Shown in pieces: positions 27,141-36,009 of a stretch of DNA of 46,485 nucleotides (within the stretch, counting starts at the first letter, position 1; every line of letters begins with the position of its first letter). Location: positions 1 through 46,485 of the forward strand of contig CAJVXN010000013.1 of the NCBI GenBank assembly GCA_913009335.1, written 5' to 3'. A program made the translations under genes and the position numbers. The notes under the pieces were generated by a model that searched no databases, was not told the DNA's origin, and saw nothing but the letters and a program-made list of their open reading frames with translations. Source of the DNA: an uncultured bacterium. GTDB lineage: Bacteria > Omnitrophota > Gorgyraeia > Ghiorseimicrobiales > Ghiorseimicrobiaceae.

Positions 27141-27224
27141 GGCTTTGGCTATTCGAAACCAAACCATTGCCTTCTGGCTTATGGCTTTGGCTATTCGAAA
27201 CCAAACCATTGCCTTCTGGCTTAT
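27141..27224 (-). repeat. Tandem 42-nt repeat, two identical copies
   Basis: Copy 1 is 27141-27182 and copy 2 is 27183-27224, identical over 42 nt. Each unit contains, read on minus, a mini hairpin GCC-AGAA-GGC and a larger stem ATGGTTTGG/CCAAAGCCAT with a loop holding TTCGAAT. The pair lies between gltD and the lipid kinase. A third, diverged copy is at 8879-8919. The open frame through it is a translation of the repeat and not a gene. Confidence 0.85.
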
Positions 27225-27233
27225 AGGAAAATC

Positions 27234-28679
27234 TTACATCGTAGGCAAATTAGACGTACCCATCAAATACTCATCTATTGCGCGCGCGGCTTTCCTTCCT
27301 TCAGATATCGCCCAGACAACAAGAGATTGTCCTCTGTGCATATCGCCCGCGGTAAAAATCTTTTTTTTGGAAGTCATAAAATTATCATCGCACTTTACAT
27401 TACCTCTATCATCTAAATCAACACCAAGTGATTCCAATAAACCTTTATGCTCAGGATGAACAAAACCAACAGCTAAAATAACTAAATCTGCTTCAATCTC
27501 AAATTCACTGCCTGCTACCTCGCACATTTTCGCACGTCCGTTCTCATCTTTTCCGGGAAACTCAACCCGCACGCACTGAAGTTTTTTTACTTTTCCATTC
27601 TCTCCTGAAAACTTCTTAGTTAGAATGGACCAATGACGCTCACTGCCCTCTTGGTGCGAAGTAGATATCTTTAAAAGTAACGGATAGTTTGGCCAGGGAA
27701 AATCATCAGTCCGCGCCTCAGACGGCTTAGGCATTACCTCAATTTGCACAACACAACTAGCCCCCTGACGGTTAGCAGTACCTACACAATCAGATCCCGT
27801 ATCTCCTCCTCCGATAACAACAACACATTTTCCTTTAGCATTAATAAGTAAATCATCCTCTATATCTTCCCCTGCCACTATCTTATTGCCCTGGATTAGA
27901 AAATCCATAGCAAAGTGAATTCCTTTTAAATCTCTTCCCTCGATTTTTAAATCACGCGGGACTCGTGACCCGCCGGTCAAACATACAGCATCAAATTCTT
28001 TTAATAATTTAGAAGACGAGTAATCAACGCCTACATTAAGATCCATACGAAACTCAATACCTTCTTTCTTCAATAAATTTATTCGTCTATCAAGTATAGA
28101 CTTATCTAATTTAAAATCAGGTATACCGTAACGAAGTATTCCTCCCGCTTTATCATCGCGCTCAAACAAAACAACGCTATGTCCCGCTTTATTTAATTGA
28201 TCAGCACAGGCAAGCCCCGCGGGGCCCGAGCCAACAACAGCTACCATCTTTCCACTGCGGCTCTCTGGCGGATTGGGCTTTATATACTCACTAGCAAACG
28301 CATGTTCAATAATAGCAAGCTCATTCTCTCTTATTGTTACAGGGTCATCATTTACACCTAAAACACAAGCGTACTCACAGGGCGCAGGACAAATCCTTCC
28401 TGTAATCTCCGGAAAATTATTGCAGGCATGCAGCATATCAACCGCGCGCTCCCAATGCCCGGAAAATGCAAGATCATTCCACTCCGGGATAAAATTACCT
28501 ACGGGACAACCCCAATGACAAAAAGGTACACCGCAATCCATACACCGAGACGACTGCTCCTGTGAATGCTCATCGGACCTGGCAACTACAACTTCCTTAT
28601 AGTCCTTAACCCGCTCGCATACCGGACGATATTCTGAATTTTTACGTTTAATTTTTAAAAATCCTTTTGGATCAGCCAT
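27234..28679 (-). CDS. gltD: Glutamate synthase small subunit
   Basis: 481-aa NADPH-binding flavoprotein subunit of glutamate synthase. The N-terminus has the cysteine-rich iron-sulfur domain (CMDCGVPFCHWGCPVGN at about 47-63 and CPAPCEYACVLG near 96-107). The FAD motif GSGPAGLACADQL and the NADPH motif VVIGGGDTGSDC follow, with the C-terminal TAGDMHRGQSLVVWAISEGR. It supplies electrons to GltB for making two glutamates from glutamine and 2-oxoglutarate. It is 2.5 kb away from gltB on the same strand, parted by accessory genes. Confidence 0.96.
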   Translation of the reverse strand: MADPKGFLKIKRKNSEYRPVCERVKDYKEVVVARSDEHSQEQSSRCMDCGVPFCHWGCPVGNFIPEWNDLAFSGHWERAVDMLHACNNFPEITGRICPAPCEYACVLGVNDDPVTIRENELAIIEHAFASEYIKPNPPESRSGKMVAVVGSGPAGLACADQLNKAGHSVVLFERDDKAGGILRYGIPDFKLDKSILDRRINLLKKEGIEFRMDLNVGVDYSSSKLLKEFDAVCLTGGSRVPRDLKIEGRDLKGIHFAMDFLIQGNKIVAGEDIEDDLLINAKGKCVVVIGGGDTGSDCVGTANRQGASCVVQIEVMPKPSEARTDDFPWPNYPLLLKISTSHQEGSERHWSILTKKFSGENGKVKKLQCVRVEFPGKDENGRAKMCEVAGSEFEIEADLVILAVGFVHPEHKGLLESLGVDLDDRGNVKCDDNFMTSKKKIFTAGDMHRGQSLVVWAISEGRKAARAIDEYLMGTSNLPTM

Positions 28680-28707
28680 ATTAATTCCTAAAATCCCCTG
28701 TTAAACT

Positions 28708-28726
28708 GTTGAGGCCAAGCCTCAAC
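28708..28726. repeat. TTGARGC palindrome before gltD
   Basis: GTTGAGGC / GCCTCAAC with loop CAA; a perfect 8-bp stem between the Yip1 gene and gltD. The same 19 nt recur exactly at 30829-30847. Confidence 0.65.
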
Positions 28727-28743
28727 AAGCTAAAATTCAACTA

Positions 28744-29271
28744 TTAAACTGGTTTTACGCCTAAAATAGAAAACAAAAACATAAGGATTAACGCTTGAAT
28801 AAACCAACCAATTATGCAAACCCCTACAGCTCGTAATGTACTTTTATAATCAAGAGCCTGCCTAACTGCGGTAACCATTGCCGCTAACATCCAAATTGAG
28901 GCCACGAAAAAAACCACCTTTCCCAACCCCGGAATAATACCCAATACCCGAATCAATCCGGGAGAACTGGCAAAACCGATCGTACGCAGCAATTCACCAT
29001 GGTCCGCTTTAGTCTGTGGCTCCGGAAGAATTTTCGTGCCGATAAAATAAGTAAGATAGGCCCAGATATACCACCCGACAAGAGACGCAATCGTCCCTAG
29101 TAAAATCCCGCTGAGCCCTCCTTTTGCAAAAAGACCTATTCCGGCTGCTACACTGGAAATAACAACAACCCCCATAGCCTGCTTCATTGACCCCTTGTCC
29201 GCCTCAACCTCTTCATACAGATGAACATCTAACCTAGCCGCGCGAATAATACGTTCCTTAAAACTAGTCAT
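28744..29271 (-). CDS. Yip1-family membrane protein
   Basis: 175-aa protein with about five hydrophobic segments from residue 30 on, including SSVAAGIGLFAKGGLSGILLGTIASLVGWYIWAYLTYFIGTKIL. The pattern with a short cytosolic start (MTSFKERIIRAARLDVHLYEEVEAD), and FASSPGLIRVLGIIPGLGKVV in the middle, fits bacterial Yip1-domain proteins. Function in bacteria is not established. A ribosome site (GGGAGG) precedes the ATG. Confidence 0.78.
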   Translation of the reverse strand: MTSFKERIIRAARLDVHLYEEVEADKGSMKQAMGVVVISSVAAGIGLFAKGGLSGILLGTIASLVGWYIWAYLTYFIGTKILPEPQTKADHGELLRTIGFASSPGLIRVLGIIPGLGKVVFFVASIWMLAAMVTAVRQALDYKSTLRAVGVCIIGWFIQALILMFLFSILGVKPV

Positions 29272-29295
29272 TGCACCCTCCCTGTATTTAATGTT

Positions 29296-29316
29296 AATTG
29301 AAGCTAAGCTTCAATT
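29296..29316. repeat. TTGARGC palindrome before Yip1 gene
   Basis: AATTGAAGC / GCTTCAATT with loop TAA. It is a 9-bp stem of the same palindrome family, in the gap between the unknown membrane protein and the Yip1 gene. Confidence 0.6.
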
Positions 29317-29352
29317 AATTAAGTGAACCGTCCCAGAACTCCGATCCAGATG

Positions 29353-29880
29353 TTAAATTTCAATTGCCTTTATGCATTTCTCAATAAATTTTTTCTTTAA
29401 TTCTTTGTATTTATTATCTAACCCCTCATATTCTTTTTTTGGTTTTAAATCAATCATTACTTTTGTTAGATCTTGATAAATTAAATTCAGTTTTTCAAAA
29501 TCTTCCCAGAATGATTTATTTTTTAATCTTTTAATCTGGCCGGAATGAAACATAAGTTCTTTGAAAAAATCATTCCGTATATTTTCATCAAATCTCTTAA
29601 ATAGTTGTTGCTCAATTCGTTGGGCATTTTGAGGAGATTTTACCATTGTTTTTTCTAATAATTCTCTGTCAACCCACAAATCATTAAGGATATCGTTTGC
29701 CTTAAAAATAAATTTTAGAGTTTGTTCAATAATTTCATTCTCTTTTTCTTTCTGACGAGTTTTTTCTGAAAATTTTCTTTCAAGTAAGAATACTACAAGA
29801 GCCGTGAAAAGCGATAGAATAGCGCCAAGAACAGCACCATATGTAATAAGATTTAATTGTAATTGAGGATTATTATCCAT
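29353..29880 (-). CDS. Unknown single-helix membrane protein
   Basis: 175-aa protein. One membrane helix lies at about residues 12-33 (LITYGAVLGAILSLFTALVVFLLE), followed by a lysine- and glutamate-rich helical, probably coiled-coil, body. I do not recognise the family. It sits next to the HEPN-like gene in the low-complexity patch that splits gltB from gltD and looks like accessory content. The small GC-rich stretch at 29895-29940 just upstream contains an AGGAG ribosome site. Confidence 0.65.
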   Translation of the reverse strand: MDNNPQLQLNLITYGAVLGAILSLFTALVVFLLERKFSEKTRQKEKENEIIEQTLKFIFKANDILNDLWVDRELLEKTMVKSPQNAQRIEQQLFKRFDENIRNDFFKELMFHSGQIKRLKNKSFWEDFEKLNLIYQDLTKVMIDLKPKKEYEGLDNKYKELKKKFIEKCIKAIEI

Positions 29881-29950
29881 AATTACTTTTCTCCTAACGC
29901 CCGAAATCAGCGACGCGTTTTCCTCCGCTGCCTGCCGCCAACCTTTGTAA

Positions 29951-29983
29951 CGAAGATTAAATTGTTGAATATTTTAATCTTCG
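29951..29983. repeat. Hairpin spanning the HEPN-like stop codon
   Basis: Arms CGAAGATTAAA and TTTTAATCTTCG (11-bp stem) enclose a 10-nt loop. Read on minus, the first arm contains the last codons and TAA stop of the HEPN-like gene. It may act as a transcript 3'-end hairpin; no U-tract follows. Confidence 0.55.
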
Positions 29984-30522
29984 TCTAATCCCATGTTTTT
30001 AAGGGTTTGTCTTCTGCAATCATTCCATCCTTTAGGATAAAGAGTTAATATTGGAATAGCTACGTCACCATTCCATCTATCTTGGATTGCCCTAAATAAA
30101 TTCATGATGATGTCTTTTAAGGCTTTCCGTGCGATTTCTTTCGGCTCTTTTATATTATTAAAATTAGTTAATTTATGAGATAATTCATTTCTTATTTTTC
30201 TGGCTTTTTCAAGTAGGATATATAGCTCTACATCTTGCGATAAGGCTAAATAATTTAAATTTGAAACATACGGATTCCTTTCGATGCTAAGGTCTTTTAT
30301 TAATTTATTCAATCCCAATTTTTGCAAAATCAATTTTTTCAATCTAGGCAATTCCATTTCTTGAATTATCTGGTATGCCACTAAGAATGATTCTATGACG
30401 TATCCTTTTTCTTTAGCTTCACACACATACTGAGTAAATTCTCTAAATTTGTTAAGTTCTCTGGATGAAGGTATACCCTCGTTGGACACCTGTTGTTTTG
30501 GGATAAAATTTTTCTTTTTCAT
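29974..30522 (-). CDS. HEPN-like helical protein
   Basis: 182-aa mostly helical protein with no membrane segment. A motif RNELSH (Arg111 to His116) in the context LLEKARKIRNELSHKLT fits the HEPN active site (Arg-Asn-x3-His), a fold used by many RNases and toxins but also by inactive scaffold proteins. The rest is not recognised. An AGAGGG ribosome site precedes the ATG. It lies in the accessory patch between gltB and gltD. No clear nucleotidyltransferase antitoxin partner is next to it; the neighbour at 29353 is a membrane protein and a 41-codon frame lies upstream. Confidence 0.6.
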   Translation of the reverse strand: MKKKNFIPKQQVSNEGIPSSRELNKFREFTQYVCEAKEKGYVIESFLVAYQIIQEMELPRLKKLILQKLGLNKLIKDLSIERNPYVSNLNYLALSQDVELYILLEKARKIRNELSHKLTNFNNIKEPKEIARKALKDIIMNLFRAIQDRWNGDVAIPILTLYPKGWNDCRRQTLKNMGLDED

Positions 30523-30613
30523 TTATTTTATTCCCTCTAACAATCAATAGGCGAAGTTCATAATGAACACCTGTCCATCCGCCATCATTCGCTTCCTACC
30601 TACCGACAAGGAA

Positions 30614-30811
30614 CATTGATAACTTTGACACTTTTAAACGAACTGTGATTTTAGCAAAGCAGCTTGAGTAATTTTGGTTTCCGCCAAAGGCGGACGCCGA
30701 GGACTGTTTGACCCCGCCAACGGCGGGGGAGTCCCACAGGTGCCTAAATTACGAAAGACCTTTGCGTTAAAAAATCGCACCTGAGTGAAAAAGTGTGCAA
30801 ATTTATCAATG
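30614..30811. repeat. 198-nt imperfect foldback
   Basis: The two ends (CATTGATAA at 30614 and its complement ending at 30811) pair over about 60 nt each way with gaps and mismatches. The paired blocks include CATTGATAA, ACACTTTT, TGYGATTTT, GCAAAG and GTAATTT. The centre has two GC-rich hairpins (CCGCC/GGCGG and CCCCGCC/GGCGGGG) inside GGACT/AGTCC. No gene is visible in it. It resembles a miniature foldback element. Confidence 0.7.
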
Positions 30812-30828
30812 AACGACTAAAAACTCTT

Positions 30829-30847
30829 GTTGAGGCCAAGCCTCAAC
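30829..30847. repeat. TTGARGC palindrome, second exact copy
   Basis: Identical 19 nt to 28708-28726 (GTTGAGGC-CAA-GCCTCAAC). It lies just beyond the 198-nt foldback and next to a small open frame. Confidence 0.65.
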
Positions 30848-30860
30848 ATAAATTTACTAA

Positions 30861-30986
30861 CTATACGCCGAATTTTTCCTTCAACTGCCTAGCGGAAATA
30901 ATTTTTGTGGACGACTTATTAAAACGGTTCTTGGCAATTTGCGCATCAGCATAATCCTTACATTTTCTCAATTTTTTATTTTTCAT
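30861..30986 (-). CDS. Possible 41-aa small protein
   Basis: ATG to TAG frame coding a lysine- and arginine-rich peptide beginning MKNKKLRKCKDYADAQ and ending SARQLKEKFGV. There is only a weak ribosome site (AAGAGA). It follows the GGGGTGACAG repeat element in the same arrangement as glnA does. No family is recognised. It may be chance. Confidence 0.35.
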   Translation of the reverse strand: MKNKKLRKCKDYADAQIAKNRFNKSSTKIISARQLKEKFGV

Positions 30987-30999
30987 TTTTAATTTCTCT

Positions 31000-31160
31000 T
31001 AGCCGTCCGAAACACTCCGCCGTCGTTCGCTTCGCTCACTCCCCATAGGAGCTTATTGCCCCTCTGGCGTTCCTCGCTTACGCTCGTCACTGTCACCCCG
31101 CAGCGTAAACAAAGCAGCGATTCATTGAGGGAAAAATCTTTCCCCTCAAACTCCTCTTTC
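31000..31160 (-). repeat. GGGGTGACAG hairpin-array repeat, copy 1
   Basis: Read on minus: a GAGGGGAAAGA/TTTTTCCCTC hairpin, then GGGGTGACAGTGACGAGCG, TAAGCGAGGAACG, a CTCC-TATG-GGGAG hairpin and GAGCGAAGCGAACGAC. The same order of blocks recurs before glnA (37460-37590) and, shorter, before the transporter at 45.3 kb. It is rich in short GC stems and has no gene. It occupies most of the gap between gltB and the small frame at 30861. Confidence 0.7.
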
Positions 31161-31221
31161 TGGCGTTATCGCCTAAGTATGTTTATCTCCAGAAAAAACT
31201 AAATCTATATTAGCTATCGCC

Positions 31222-34200
31222 TTATCCATCCGATACCTCCGCCAGGCCTAGCTTCTCTTCAACTTCTTGCTGCTGGAGTATTCTCTTATATTCTATAGGC
31301 ATGACCTTGATAAACTTCTTAACTTGATTACTAAAATCATCAAGTACTTTCCCTGCTACAGTGCTTTTGGTATATTTTTTATGATTTGAAAGGAGATTAT
31401 GGATAGTTGTTTTATCTTCCTCAGTTAATCCTTCTAATTCCACCATACCCATATTACATTTATCTTTAAAATTTCCTTCGATATCATATACATAGGCAAC
31501 ACCGCCGCTCATTCCCGCGGCAAAGTTCCTGCCTGTACTACCTAAGACCACAACTCTTCCTCCTGTCATATATTCACAGCCGTGATCTCCCACGCCTTCA
31601 ACAACAGCATATAAACCGGAATTTCTGATACAGAAACGCTCACCTGCAATACCTCTTATGTAAGCCTCCCCGCTTATTGCTCCGTAAAATGTGGTATTTC
31701 CGATAATGATATTCTTCTCAGGCACATAATCCGCACCTTTTCCGGGATAAACAATAATCTTACCACCTGAAATACCCTTACCGATATAATCATTACTCAT
31801 ACCGGAAAGTTCAAAAGTAATACCCTTAGCAAGCCAGGCGCCAAAACTCTGTCCGGCAACCCCTCTAAACTTACAATTTATCGTATCATTAGGCAGACCC
31901 TCGTCTCCATATTTTCTGCAGACCTCACCACTTAACATCGCACCGGTTGCTCTATCCGCGTTTTTAATATCTAAATTCAGATTAACTGTTTCGCCTTTTT
32001 CTATCGCCGGCCTTGCAAGTTTAATTAGATCACGATCCAAGACTTCATCTATCGCGTGGTTCTGAGGAATCTGACAGTACGTAATTATATTCGCGTTTAC
32101 TTCCGGCTTATAAAGTATCTTAGAAAAATCTATTTGTTTTGCCTTCTCAGGAACTATTTTTTCATTTACTTCCAATAAATCGGTGCGCCCGATTAATTCA
32201 TTAACACTACGTATTCCCAAAGACGCCATAATCTCACGTAAATCCTCTGCTACAAAATTCATAAAATTTACAACGTGCGCGGGATTACCTTTAAACCTAC
32301 CCTGTAAAATATCATCCTGTGTTGCAACACCTAAAGAACAATTATTAAGATGGCAATGCCTGAGCATAAGACAACCTAAGATAATTAATCCGGCTGTACA
32401 AAAACCGTACTCCTCGGCTCCCAACATTGCCGCAATGGCAACATCACGGCCCGTACGCATCTGACCGTCTGTTTGAAGACGCACGCGGCTTCTTAAATCA
32501 TTTAATACTAAGGTCTGATGCGTCTCTGAAATCCCCAACTCCCAGGGAAGACCCGCATGCCTGATAGAACTCTTAGGAGAGGCACCTGTCCCGCCGTCTG
32601 CGCCTGATATTAAAATCATATCCGCATGACCCTTGGCTACACCTGCCGCGATTGTACCTACACCAACCTCTGATACAAGCTTGACACTTATCCTTGCTCT
32701 GGGATTAGTATTTTTTAAATCAAATATTAACTGCGCTAAATCCTCAATAGAATAAATATCATGATGCGGAGGCGGTGAAATAAGCGTAACGCCCGGAGTA
32801 GTATATCTTGTCTTTGCTATTATCGCACTTACTTTATGTCCGGGAAGCTGGCCCCCTTCACCCGGCTTTGCTCCCTGGGCAATCTTAATCTGTAATTCAT
32901 CGGCATTTACCAGATAATTTGTATTTACGCCAAACCGTCCGGAGGCAACCTGCTTAATTGAACTTCTCTTAGAATCACCGTTTGGTAGAGGAGTAAATCT
33001 TGCAGGATCCTCTCCGCCTTCTCCGGTATTTGAACGTCCGCCTATCCTATTCATGGCAATAGCAAGACTTTCGTGCGCGCCGCGAGAAATTGATCCGAAA
33101 CTCATTGCCCCGGTTGCAAACCGCTTAAATATCTCTTCCTTTGGCTCAATCTCATCTAAAGGAATAGGTTTTGTTTCTTTAAATTTTAAAAGGCTGCGTA
33201 AAGTGGTCGGATTCTTCGACTGGTCATTGATAAGAACGGCGAACTGCTTATAGCGCGCGTAATCATTATTTCTGGTTGCATCCTGCAAGGCGGCTATACT
33301 TTGAGGATTCCAAAGATGAAATTCTCCGTCTCTCTTCCACTGATATACCCCCCCGGTTGATAAATAGGGAAAATCAATTATTGATTCGGGATATGCCTGC
33401 GTGTGCCTTGCGATTGTTTCCTGGGCAATTTCTTTAAATCCTACTCCTCCTATTCGGGAAGGAGTCCCCGTAAAACATTTATCTATTACCTCACTGTTTA
33501 TTCCTAAACTTTCAAATATCTGCGCTCCCCGATAACTCCGTAATGTAGATATACCCATTTTAGAAAGAATCTTTAGAATACCTTTATTGACTGCCTTGCG
33601 ATAATTTTTTATAGACTCCTCTAAACCTAAAGTTATATAGCCTTCTTCAATTAAATTATCAATCGCGCGGTATGCCAAATAAGGATTGATGCAATCCGCC
33701 CCGTATCCGAATAAAAGAGCAAAATGATGCACCTCTCGGGGTTCGGCACTCTCAATGATTATACCTATCTGTGTACGAAGAGCGGATCTTACTAAATGAT
33801 GATGCACGGACGCTGTTGCAAGCAATATAGGAAGCGCGGCATAATCTTTATTTATCCCTCTGTCACTTAAAACAATAAATGTATAGCCTTCGCTTATCGC
33901 GTTAGTTGCCTCTTTACATATTCTCTCGATTGTCTTTTTAAAATCTCTCTCATCAGAGACAAGAAATAAAACAGATATTGTTTTAGCACGGAATCCTTTA
34001 ATATCAATTCCGCGTATCTTGTCAAATTCAGGATTAGTTAAAATCGGCTCAGCAATCTTTAATCTATGAGCATGTTCGGGCGTTTCATCTAAGACATTTT
34101 TTTCCGGACCAATACATGTCTCAAGACTCATTACTATCTCTTCGCGAATAGGATCAACTGCCGGATTTGTAACCTGGGCAAATAATTGCTTAAAGTAAGT

Positions 34201-35754
34201 AAAAAGTAACTGGGGATTTTTTGATAAGACCGCGTGGGGAGAATCATTACCCATGGAGCCTGTCGGCTCATGGGCATTCTCTACCATCGGCTTAATAAGC
34301 ACTTTTAAATCTTCACGGGTATAACCAAATGCTTTAAGCTGGGTAAGTGTGTCAATTTTTTCCTGCTTTGCAATAGTTTTAGGCGCGGGTAAATCTTCTA
34401 ACTTTACGACATTATCACTAAGCCACTGTTTGTAAGGTCTGGCGTTGGCCATCTCTTCTTTTATGGTTTCATCATCCACGATACAGCCTTTTTCCGTATC
34501 AATAAAAAACATCTTACCGGGCTCAAGCCTGCCTGACAAAAGTATATCAACCGGAGCAATATCTAAAACTCCCACCTCGCTTGCCATAACAACTAAATCG
34601 CTCTTGGTTACTATAAAACGCGCGGGACGAAGACCGTTTCTATCTAATACCGCGCCAATTTGCGTACCATCGGTAAAAGCAATGGCTGCCGGGCCATCCC
34701 ATGGTTCACTGAGGCAGGCATGATACTGATAGAACGCGCGTAATTCATCAGTTAAAAATTTATTATTTTCCCAGGCCCCGGGAATCAACATCATCATTGT
34801 ATGAGCCAGGCTTCTCCCTGCCAAAGTATATAATTCAAACGCGTTATCTAATGTGGCCGAATCACTCCCCCCGGAAACAATTATTGATTTTATCTTTTCA
34901 ATATCTTTACCAAAAGCAGGGCTATTCAATAATCCCTCTCTTGCATGCATCCAATTTATATTACCGCGCAAAGTATTTATCTCTCCGTTATGAGCCAGGA
35001 ATCTAAAAGGCTGCGCCAGATCCCAGGTAGGAAAAGTATTTGTACTGTAGCGGGAGTGCACAAGAGAAAGCGCGCTTTTTAAATCTTTATCTTTTAAATC
35101 CAGAAAAAAATTCTCCACTTGATGCGGTGTGAGTTGCCCCTTATAGGAGAATGTACGACTTGATAAATTGGTAATATAAAAAAATGATTTTTTCTTTATA
35201 TTGGACGCGGCTATAGCATTCTCAACTTGCTTTCTGATTACATAGAGCTTGCGTTCAAAACCTAATTGCTCTTTTATTTTTTTATTTCTCCCGATAAATA
35301 CCTGTTCAATTATCGGCTCGCATTCTCGAGCAATACGACCAATACCATTATTATCCAAAGGAACTTTACGCCAGCCGAGAAGGATCTGTCCTTCTTTTTT
35401 GATGAATTTTAAAAATGCGCCCTTGCAAAACTGATATTCTTTTTTATCGGGAGGTAAAAAAACAAGTCCGCTGCCGTACGCGCCCTCTGAAGGAAGTTTT
35501 ATCTTTGACTGATCTGCTACTTTCGCGAAAAATTCATGCGGGATTTGTATAAGAATACCCGCGCCATCGCCTGTTTTAGGATCCGAACCGGTAGCACCTC
35601 TGTGCGCTAAGCGATTTAAAACCTCAAGCCCCTGCGAAATTATCTTATTAGACTTATCACCCTTAACATTACAAACAAACCCCACACCGCAGGAATCATG
35701 TTCAAAACGCGGGTCATATAAGCCTTGCTGTTTAGGAAAATTATGATAGTTCAT
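31222..35754 (-). CDS. gltB: Glutamate synthase large subunit
   Basis: 1510-aa ferredoxin/NADPH-type GOGAT. After a 21-residue propeptide the nucleophile Cys22 (DSCGVGF) begins the class-II glutaminase domain. Then come the central domain, the FMN domain (GGRSNTGEGGEDPAR, LKNTNPRARISVKLVSEVGVGTIAAGVAKGHADMILISGADGGTGASP), the 3Fe-4S cysteines in CLMLRHCHLNNCSLG, and the C-terminal GXGXG beta-helix domain. Full length. It makes glutamate from glutamine and 2-oxoglutarate with GltD. It has its own promoter at 36010-36038 and a long leader of about 250 nt. Confidence 0.97.
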   Translation of the reverse strand: MNYHNFPKQQGLYDPRFEHDSCGVGFVCNVKGDKSNKIISQGLEVLNRLAHRGATGSDPKTGDGAGILIQIPHEFFAKVADQSKIKLPSEGAYGSGLVFLPPDKKEYQFCKGAFLKFIKKEGQILLGWRKVPLDNNGIGRIARECEPIIEQVFIGRNKKIKEQLGFERKLYVIRKQVENAIAASNIKKKSFFYITNLSSRTFSYKGQLTPHQVENFFLDLKDKDLKSALSLVHSRYSTNTFPTWDLAQPFRFLAHNGEINTLRGNINWMHAREGLLNSPAFGKDIEKIKSIIVSGGSDSATLDNAFELYTLAGRSLAHTMMMLIPGAWENNKFLTDELRAFYQYHACLSEPWDGPAAIAFTDGTQIGAVLDRNGLRPARFIVTKSDLVVMASEVGVLDIAPVDILLSGRLEPGKMFFIDTEKGCIVDDETIKEEMANARPYKQWLSDNVVKLEDLPAPKTIAKQEKIDTLTQLKAFGYTREDLKVLIKPMVENAHEPTGSMGNDSPHAVLSKNPQLLFTYFKQLFAQVTNPAVDPIREEIVMSLETCIGPEKNVLDETPEHAHRLKIAEPILTNPEFDKIRGIDIKGFRAKTISVLFLVSDERDFKKTIERICKEATNAISEGYTFIVLSDRGINKDYAALPILLATASVHHHLVRSALRTQIGIIIESAEPREVHHFALLFGYGADCINPYLAYRAIDNLIEEGYITLGLEESIKNYRKAVNKGILKILSKMGISTLRSYRGAQIFESLGINSEVIDKCFTGTPSRIGGVGFKEIAQETIARHTQAYPESIIDFPYLSTGGVYQWKRDGEFHLWNPQSIAALQDATRNNDYARYKQFAVLINDQSKNPTTLRSLLKFKETKPIPLDEIEPKEEIFKRFATGAMSFGSISRGAHESLAIAMNRIGGRSNTGEGGEDPARFTPLPNGDSKRSSIKQVASGRFGVNTNYLVNADELQIKIAQGAKPGEGGQLPGHKVSAIIAKTRYTTPGVTLISPPPHHDIYSIEDLAQLIFDLKNTNPRARISVKLVSEVGVGTIAAGVAKGHADMILISGADGGTGASPKSSIRHAGLPWELGISETHQTLVLNDLRSRVRLQTDGQMRTGRDVAIAAMLGAEEYGFCTAGLIILGCLMLRHCHLNNCSLGVATQDDILQGRFKGNPAHVVNFMNFVAEDLREIMASLGIRSVNELIGRTDLLEVNEKIVPEKAKQIDFSKILYKPEVNANIITYCQIPQNHAIDEVLDRDLIKLARPAIEKGETVNLNLDIKNADRATGAMLSGEVCRKYGDEGLPNDTINCKFRGVAGQSFGAWLAKGITFELSGMSNDYIGKGISGGKIIVYPGKGADYVPEKNIIIGNTTFYGAISGEAYIRGIAGERFCIRNSGLYAVVEGVGDHGCEYMTGGRVVVLGSTGRNFAAGMSGGVAYVYDIEGNFKDKCNMGMVELEGLTEEDKTTIHNLLSNHKKYTKSTVAGKVLDDFSNQVKKFIKVMPIEYKRILQQQEVEEKLGLAEVSDG

Positions 35755-36009
35755 ATTATCCCAAAATTTGCAATATAAATTAAATAACTGTGTAACTCAT
35801 TATAAAGCTGATAATTGCAAATTATAGTATTGTACCAAAAAAATGCCTGCCAATTTTTGGATTACCCCGACAAGCATGATTAAATCTCGTCGAGATTTAA
35901 TCAGTCGGCCCTTCGGGCGGATTTTGCAATAGCAACATCCGAGATATAAGTATTCGATACAAAAAATGCGCCCTATATACTTGCGGACGCCCGCCTCAAC
36001 AGTCCTAAC
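35755..36009 (-). promoter_or_regulatory. Long structured leader of gltB
   Basis: About 250 nt between the promoter and the gltB ATG. It contains a perfect 13-bp palindrome (GATTAAATCTCGA... mirrored, about 35877-35903), a GCCCGAAGGGC hairpin (about 35908-35918) and, near the start codon, two separated TTTGCAAT-type segments (ATTTGCAATT and ATTGCAAAT) that could pair around the last 60 nt. No terminator with a U-tract is evident. The open frame at 35800-36027 is not supported by any protein feature. Confidence 0.5.

Noticed and set aside
27141-27224. tRNA-like T-arm (GGTTTCGAATAGCC) in the 42-nt repeat
   Set aside because: No acceptor stem, anticodon arm or CCA context; it is a loop of a simple hairpin.
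27136-27459. Plus-strand frame with repeated peptide LAIRNQTIAFWL
   Set aside because: The repeated peptide is the translation of the 42-nt tandem repeat, and the frame then runs antisense into gltD.
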